From contig NZ_JAPENX010000001.1 of NCBI RefSeq assembly GCF_026341815.1, forward strand, positions 2,542,001-2,606,000: DNA of 64,000 nt. Reading direction: 5' to 3'. Below, piece by piece: positions 61,267 through 64,000 of this stretch (within the stretch, counting starts at the first letter, position 1; every line of letters begins with the position of its first letter). This DNA is from Streptomyces sp. NBC_00572 (GTDB taxonomy: Bacteria > Actinomycetota > Actinomycetes > Streptomycetales > Streptomycetaceae). The notes under the pieces were generated by a model that saw only the letters and a list, made by a program, of their open reading frames with translations, ran no database searches and was not told the origin of the DNA. The position numbers and the translations under genes are program-made.

Positions 61267-62493
61267 ATGATCGAACCCGGAACCTCCGCCTGGCCGCCCG
61301 CCCCGATACCGACCGACCGGCTCGTGCTCCGCGAGTCCGAGGCCCGGGACCGTGCGGCGGTCGTCGAGCTGTTCGCCTCGCCGGAGGTGGGCACCTACAC
61401 AGGCGGCGCCCGGCCGCGCGCCGAACTGGAGCGCGCGGTGCCCGAGATCCCCGGCCGGCGCCCCGGCTGCTTCGTGGTCGAACGCGACGGAGCGATGATC
61501 GGCATGATCACGCTCGATCCACGCGCCCCCGAGCGCCGGGGGCACATCCGCCCCGAGGCCGGTGAGACCGAGCTCGGTTACCTGTTCCTGCCAGAGGCGT
61601 GGGGACGCGGTTACGCCGTCGAGGCGTGCGCGGCAGCACTCGACTGGTTCACCGCCACGTGTCCCGGCGAACCCGTGGTGCTCTCCACCCAGAGCGCCAA
61701 CGACCGCGCGATGCGCCTCGCGGCGAAGCTGGGCTTCATCGAGGTCGAGAGATTCGAGGAGTACGGCGCCGAGCAGTGGTTCGGCGTGCGCTCTTCGGCC
61801 ACTCCGGACCGGATGAAGGGCGGCACCATGAGCGAGATCGTCCTGATGTCGGATCCGAAGGTCGCCGCCATTCCCGTGGTCGAGTCCGGCGAACGTCTTG
61901 TGGACGTCCGCCACGACGGCCGCCTGCTCGTCGACACACGCAAGCAGGACCCGGCGGACGCCTTCGCCCACCTACGGGAAGGCGTGCTGGAGCGGCTGGT
62001 CACAGCCCAGACGATGCTTCCGGCGGGCTTGCGGCTGCTGTTCGTCGAGGGCTTCCGGCCCCCTTCCCTCCAGCGGGAGTACTTCGAGGAGTACGCCGGT
62101 GAGCTACGAGCCGCCCATCCCGAATGGTCTGCCGATCAGATCCACTCGGCGGCGAGCAGGTACGTGTCACCCCCCGACATCGCCCCGCACAGCGCCGGCG
62201 CGGCCGTCGACCTCACCCTCGCCGATGCCGACGGGCACGAGCTGGACCTGGGCACACGCATGAACGCGGACCCGGAGGAGAGCGCCGGCGCCTGCTACAC
62301 CCACGCCCCGAACATCACCGAGGAGGCCCGCGCCAACCGGAAGCTGCTGGGCACCGTACTCACGGCCGCAGGGCTGGTGAACTACCCCACAGAGTGGTGG
62401 CACTGGTCCTTCGGGGACCGCTACTGGGCCTTGATCACAGGAGAAGCCGTAGCTCTCTACGGCCCGAAGGATCTCGACTCGCGGCGCAGCTGA
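61267..62493 (+). CDS. GNAT acetyltransferase fused in frame to a VanX-type D-Ala-D-Ala dipeptidase
   Basis: A 408-residue open frame. Residues 1-185 are a GNAT acetyltransferase (PTDRLVLRESEARDRAAVVE, YLFLPEAWGRGYAVEACAAA). Residues 188-408 are an M15D peptidase: zinc ligands in PHSAGAAVDLTL and the catalytic glutamate and third ligand in EWWHWSFGDRYW. M15D enzymes cleave D-alanyl-D-alanine or similar muropeptide dipeptides. An internal ATG at 61828 (codon 188) has AAGGG 7 nt upstream, so the peptidase could also be made separately. There is no stop between the domains. No vanHA genes are near, so vancomycin resistance is not implied. Confidence 0.85.
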   Translation: MIEPGTSAWPPAPIPTDRLVLRESEARDRAAVVELFASPEVGTYTGGARPRAELERAVPEIPGRRPGCFVVERDGAMIGMITLDPRAPERRGHIRPEAGETELGYLFLPEAWGRGYAVEACAAALDWFTATCPGEPVVLSTQSANDRAMRLAAKLGFIEVERFEEYGAEQWFGVRSSATPDRMKGGTMSEIVLMSDPKVAAIPVVESGERLVDVRHDGRLLVDTRKQDPADAFAHLREGVLERLVTAQTMLPAGLRLLFVEGFRPPSLQREYFEEYAGELRAAHPEWSADQIHSAASRYVSPPDIAPHSAGAAVDLTLADADGHELDLGTRMNADPEESAGACYTHAPNITEEARANRKLLGTVLTAAGLVNYPTEWWHWSFGDRYWALITGEAVALYGPKDLDSRRS

Positions 62494-62561
62494 CCGACCA
62501 GCTCTACCGCCCTGGCCCATTCAGCGCACCGGCGGCGGGAGGCCCTCCCTCTTTCGACGAC

Positions 62562-62600
62562 GTGCCCCATCCGTGCCCATCAAGGCGGTGAAGAGCAGTC
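62562..62600 (+). promoter_or_regulatory. arm-type direct repeats left of att repeat 4
   Basis: GTGCCCCATCC then GTGCCCATCAAGGCGG, the most diverged of the three arm-like repeats. Confidence 0.45.
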
Positions 62601-62690
62601 GACAACGGCTCTCAGGGGGCGTGGCAGCACCCTTGGCCACAGGCCATACTTGCAGGTCAGACACCATACCGAGGGCTTGAGCGGCGGTGA

Positions 62691-62732
62691 TTCCCAAGCT
62701 TATGGCGCGGGTTCGATTCCCGTCATCCGCTC
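62691..62732 (+). repeat. att repeat 4 (tRNA-Gly 3' copy)
   Basis: A 42-nt copy of the tRNA-Gly 3' end with one mismatch (TATGGCG for TATAGCG). Right end of island 3. Confidence 0.88.
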
Positions 62733-62738
62733 TTCTTA

Positions 62739-62769
62739 CGAAGCCCCAGGTCAGCGACCTGGGGCTTCG
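62739..62769 (+). terminator. terminator copy after att repeat 4
   Basis: CGAAGCCCCAGGTC/GACCTGGGGCTTCG with an AGC loop, identical to the tRNA-Gly terminator at 34944-34974. Confidence 0.9.
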
Positions 62770-62803
62770 TCGTTGTCTAGACCTCTTGGGGACTCCGCGC
62801 CTC

Positions 62804-63278
62804 TGGCTGGAGCCTGACGCGCAACCGCGGCAGACCCTGGGGCGGCTCGGCCGGGGACTGAACCGCATTTACCCTCCACTCGGAACGACCTGGTCCTGCG
62901 GGGCGGGTAGCTCGGGTCTTCCCTGTGCGGGCACGGATCCCGATCCCGCCGCCCGGCCGGGTGCCGCCTGCCGCATACCGATGCGCCGTGCCGCACGGCG
63001 CCACAGTCGGGGCAGGAAGGTGTAGAAGCGGTCGGGCAGGAACACGGCGTCCGCGATGATCATCGCGCCGGAGAAGAGCGGCAGCCCCATGAGTACGGCG
63101 ATGCCGATGTGCATCCCGAGCAGCACGGCAAGAACGGGATACTTGAGCCGGCCGAAGAGTACGAACGGGAAGGCGACCTGGACGAGCACCGTGACGTAGC
63201 CGGTGATCGCGATCACCATCGGGAAATCGTCCACGAGGTGGGAGAGCGCGGGCCAGGGCTGGAACAGTTCGAGGTTCA
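62804..63278. repeat. duplicate of 50909-51473
   Basis: 62856-63278 corresponds to 51052-51473 with few mismatches and one extra G. 62804-62855 corresponds to part of 50909-50965, so this copy lacks about 90 nt. It carries the 3' end of the AmaP-like sequence and most of the HTTM 3' half. Confidence 0.88.
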
Positions 63279-64000
63279 GCGCGTAGTGCAGAGCGGTGCC
63301 GCCGCCCCAGGTGGAACCCTGGACCTTGTACAGGCCCGCCGATCCGTAGAGGAAGCAGACCTGTGCGGCGATGACGAAGACGCCGCAGTTGTGCACCACG
63401 GTGGTCAAGGTGACGCGGGCGTGGCGGAGTTCCTGCGCGTACAAGCCCCGCACCGGCTCCGGCACGTCGCCCGCACGAGCCGACTTGAGCCGGTCGCGGC
63501 GTGCGTCCAGGGACCAGCGCCGACCACACGCGGTCAGGACGAGGTACATGGCCATCAGCAGGACCAGGTTGTCGCCCCCGTCCGTCATGAAGATCGACCT
63601 CGCGTGGAACGAGATCACCACGACGGCGAAGAGGACGGACATGACGCGGGTCCGCCAGCCCAGGATGAACAGTACGGACGTGACGACGGCCATCGCGTAG
63701 CAGAACTCGAAATAGGCGGGGCTGTCGGACAGGATCAGGACGCTGTTCCAGCCCGTCTGCTCGAAGAGCTGTTCCGCCAGCGCAGGCGTCCAAGGGGACT
63801 CGGGTCCCCAGATCTCTCCACGGTGCGGGAACTCGCGGAGCAGGAAGACCAGGTAGAGCAGCCCGTAGCCGATGCGCAGCACCGAGGCGGCATACAAGGA
63901 CACCGGGCGGCCGGTGAGGAGGGCCCACAGAGCGCTGACCTGGCCGAGGAGCCACTGACGGGCGACACCGACGAGCGAAGTCCCCGGACTCTGGGGGCGT
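62869..64000 (-). CDS. HTTM-domain membrane protein, 5' end beyond the window
   Basis: An integral membrane protein (at least 376 residues here). The frame is open to the window end, so the true start is outside; a GTG at 63903 marks an internal candidate. It shows several membrane helices (YAASVLRIGYGLLYLVFLL, MSVLFAVVVISFHARSIFM) and the HTTM-type segment HARSIFMTDGGDNLVLLMAM, with NLELFQPWPALSHLVDDFPM later. HTTM proteins resemble the membrane part of vitamin K-dependent carboxylases; in bacteria the function is unknown. The last 75 residues are a Pro/Arg-rich tail. A truncated, frameshifted copy lies at 51065-51473. Confidence 0.82.
   Translation of the reverse strand, partial: RPQSPGTSLVGVARQWLLGQVSALWALLTGRPVSLYAASVLRIGYGLLYLVFLLREFPHRGEIWGPESPWTPALAEQLFEQTGWNSVLILSDSPAYFEFCYAMAVVTSVLFILGWRTRVMSVLFAVVVISFHARSIFMTDGGDNLVLLMAMYLVLTACGRRWSLDARRDRLKSARAGDVPEPVRGLYAQELRHARVTLTTVVHNCGVFVIAAQVCFLYGSAGLYKVQGSTWGGGTALHYALNLELFQPWPALSHLVDDFPMVIAITGYVTVLVQVAFPFVLFGRLKYPVLAVLLGMHIGIAVLMGLPLFSGAMIIADAVFLPDRFYTFLPRLWRRAARRIGMRQAAPGRAAGSGSVPAQGRPELPAPQDQVVPSGG

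Noticed and set aside
61267..62493. VanX-type dipeptidase as evidence of glycopeptide resistance
   Set aside because: No vanH or vanA ligase and no vanRS are present. The M15D domain alone is compatible with ordinary peptidoglycan turnover.

Overview
The window is chromosomal DNA of a Streptomyces or a very close actinomycete. The evidence is uniformly high G+C coding sequence, frequent GTG/TTG starts, Streptomyces-type small conserved proteins, an HspR/HAIR heat-shock circuit, F420/mycothiol-type enzymes and a Streptomyces-type parS site (TGTTTCACGTGAAACA at 11143-11158), which suggests the origin-proximal part of the chromosome. No plasmid or phage backbone genes are present.

Region 1 (1-34,865) reads as conserved core. 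It holds a secreted FG-GAP protein; a tryptophan-to-anthranilate module (kynA-kynU-kynB, minus strand); DUF3152 and DUF3151 proteins; an MFS exporter; a PatB-type aminotransferase; class II aldolase (fba); the parS palindrome; pyrE; an aldose epimerase; a CoxG/SRPBCC protein; a membrane-bound spermidine-synthase-like protein; two small proteins with cysteine-rich tails; a class I aminotransferase; and clpB. After clpB comes an unusual peptide locus (22,542-24,234): a secreted-type peptide with four EPSWE repeats, a translationally coupled Rieske-like protein lacking its iron ligands, and a divergent LuxR-type regulator. The heat-shock operon dnaK-grpE-dnaJ-hspR follows. Both clpB and dnaK carry HAIR operators, so hspR closes an autoregulatory loop. 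Then come a degenerate sugar transferase, an EtfD-like Fe-S membrane oxidoreductase, a Yip1 protein, a phosphoribosyltransferase, dcd and a zinc-ribbon microprotein.

Region 2 (34,867-64,000) is accessory and begins at tRNA-Gly(CCC). The last 42 nt of this tRNA locus recur at 42,469, 49,899 and 62,691. Each recurrence follows GTGCCA-type direct repeats and precedes a rho-independent terminator. These att-like repeats divide the DNA into three tandem islands, none of which contains a recognisable integrase. Island 1 (34.9-42.5 kb) encodes an ECF sigma factor fused to a zinc anti-sigma-like motif, membrane segment and CBM42/AbfB domain, followed by two large secreted hemicellulases (GH10-CBM13-GH62 and CBM13-GH74). 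It looks like a self-contained hemicellulose sensing and degradation cassette.

Island 2 (42.5-49.9 kb) has a LysR regulator divergent from an AhpD-like protein, then a hemerythrin-like protein, a double GNAT, a VOC-cupin fusion, a glycosyltransferase-methyltransferase fusion and a hydrolase. Island 3 (49.9-62.7 kb) opens with relics: an IS110 fragment, an AmaP-like pseudogene, an HTTM fragment and a dCTP deaminase fragment. It continues with stress genes (PRC-barrel, cspA, DEAD-box helicase, CBS protein), a frameshifted anti-sigma-type ATPase, a non-coding tract rich in CAGTAC repeats, a MerR protein, an orphan MazF-like toxin, GNATs and a GNAT-VanX fusion. To the right of the last att repeat a nearly full-length HTTM gene runs off the window; its 3' part is the same sequence as the relic at 51.06-51.47 kb, so the two flanks derive from a common ancestor.
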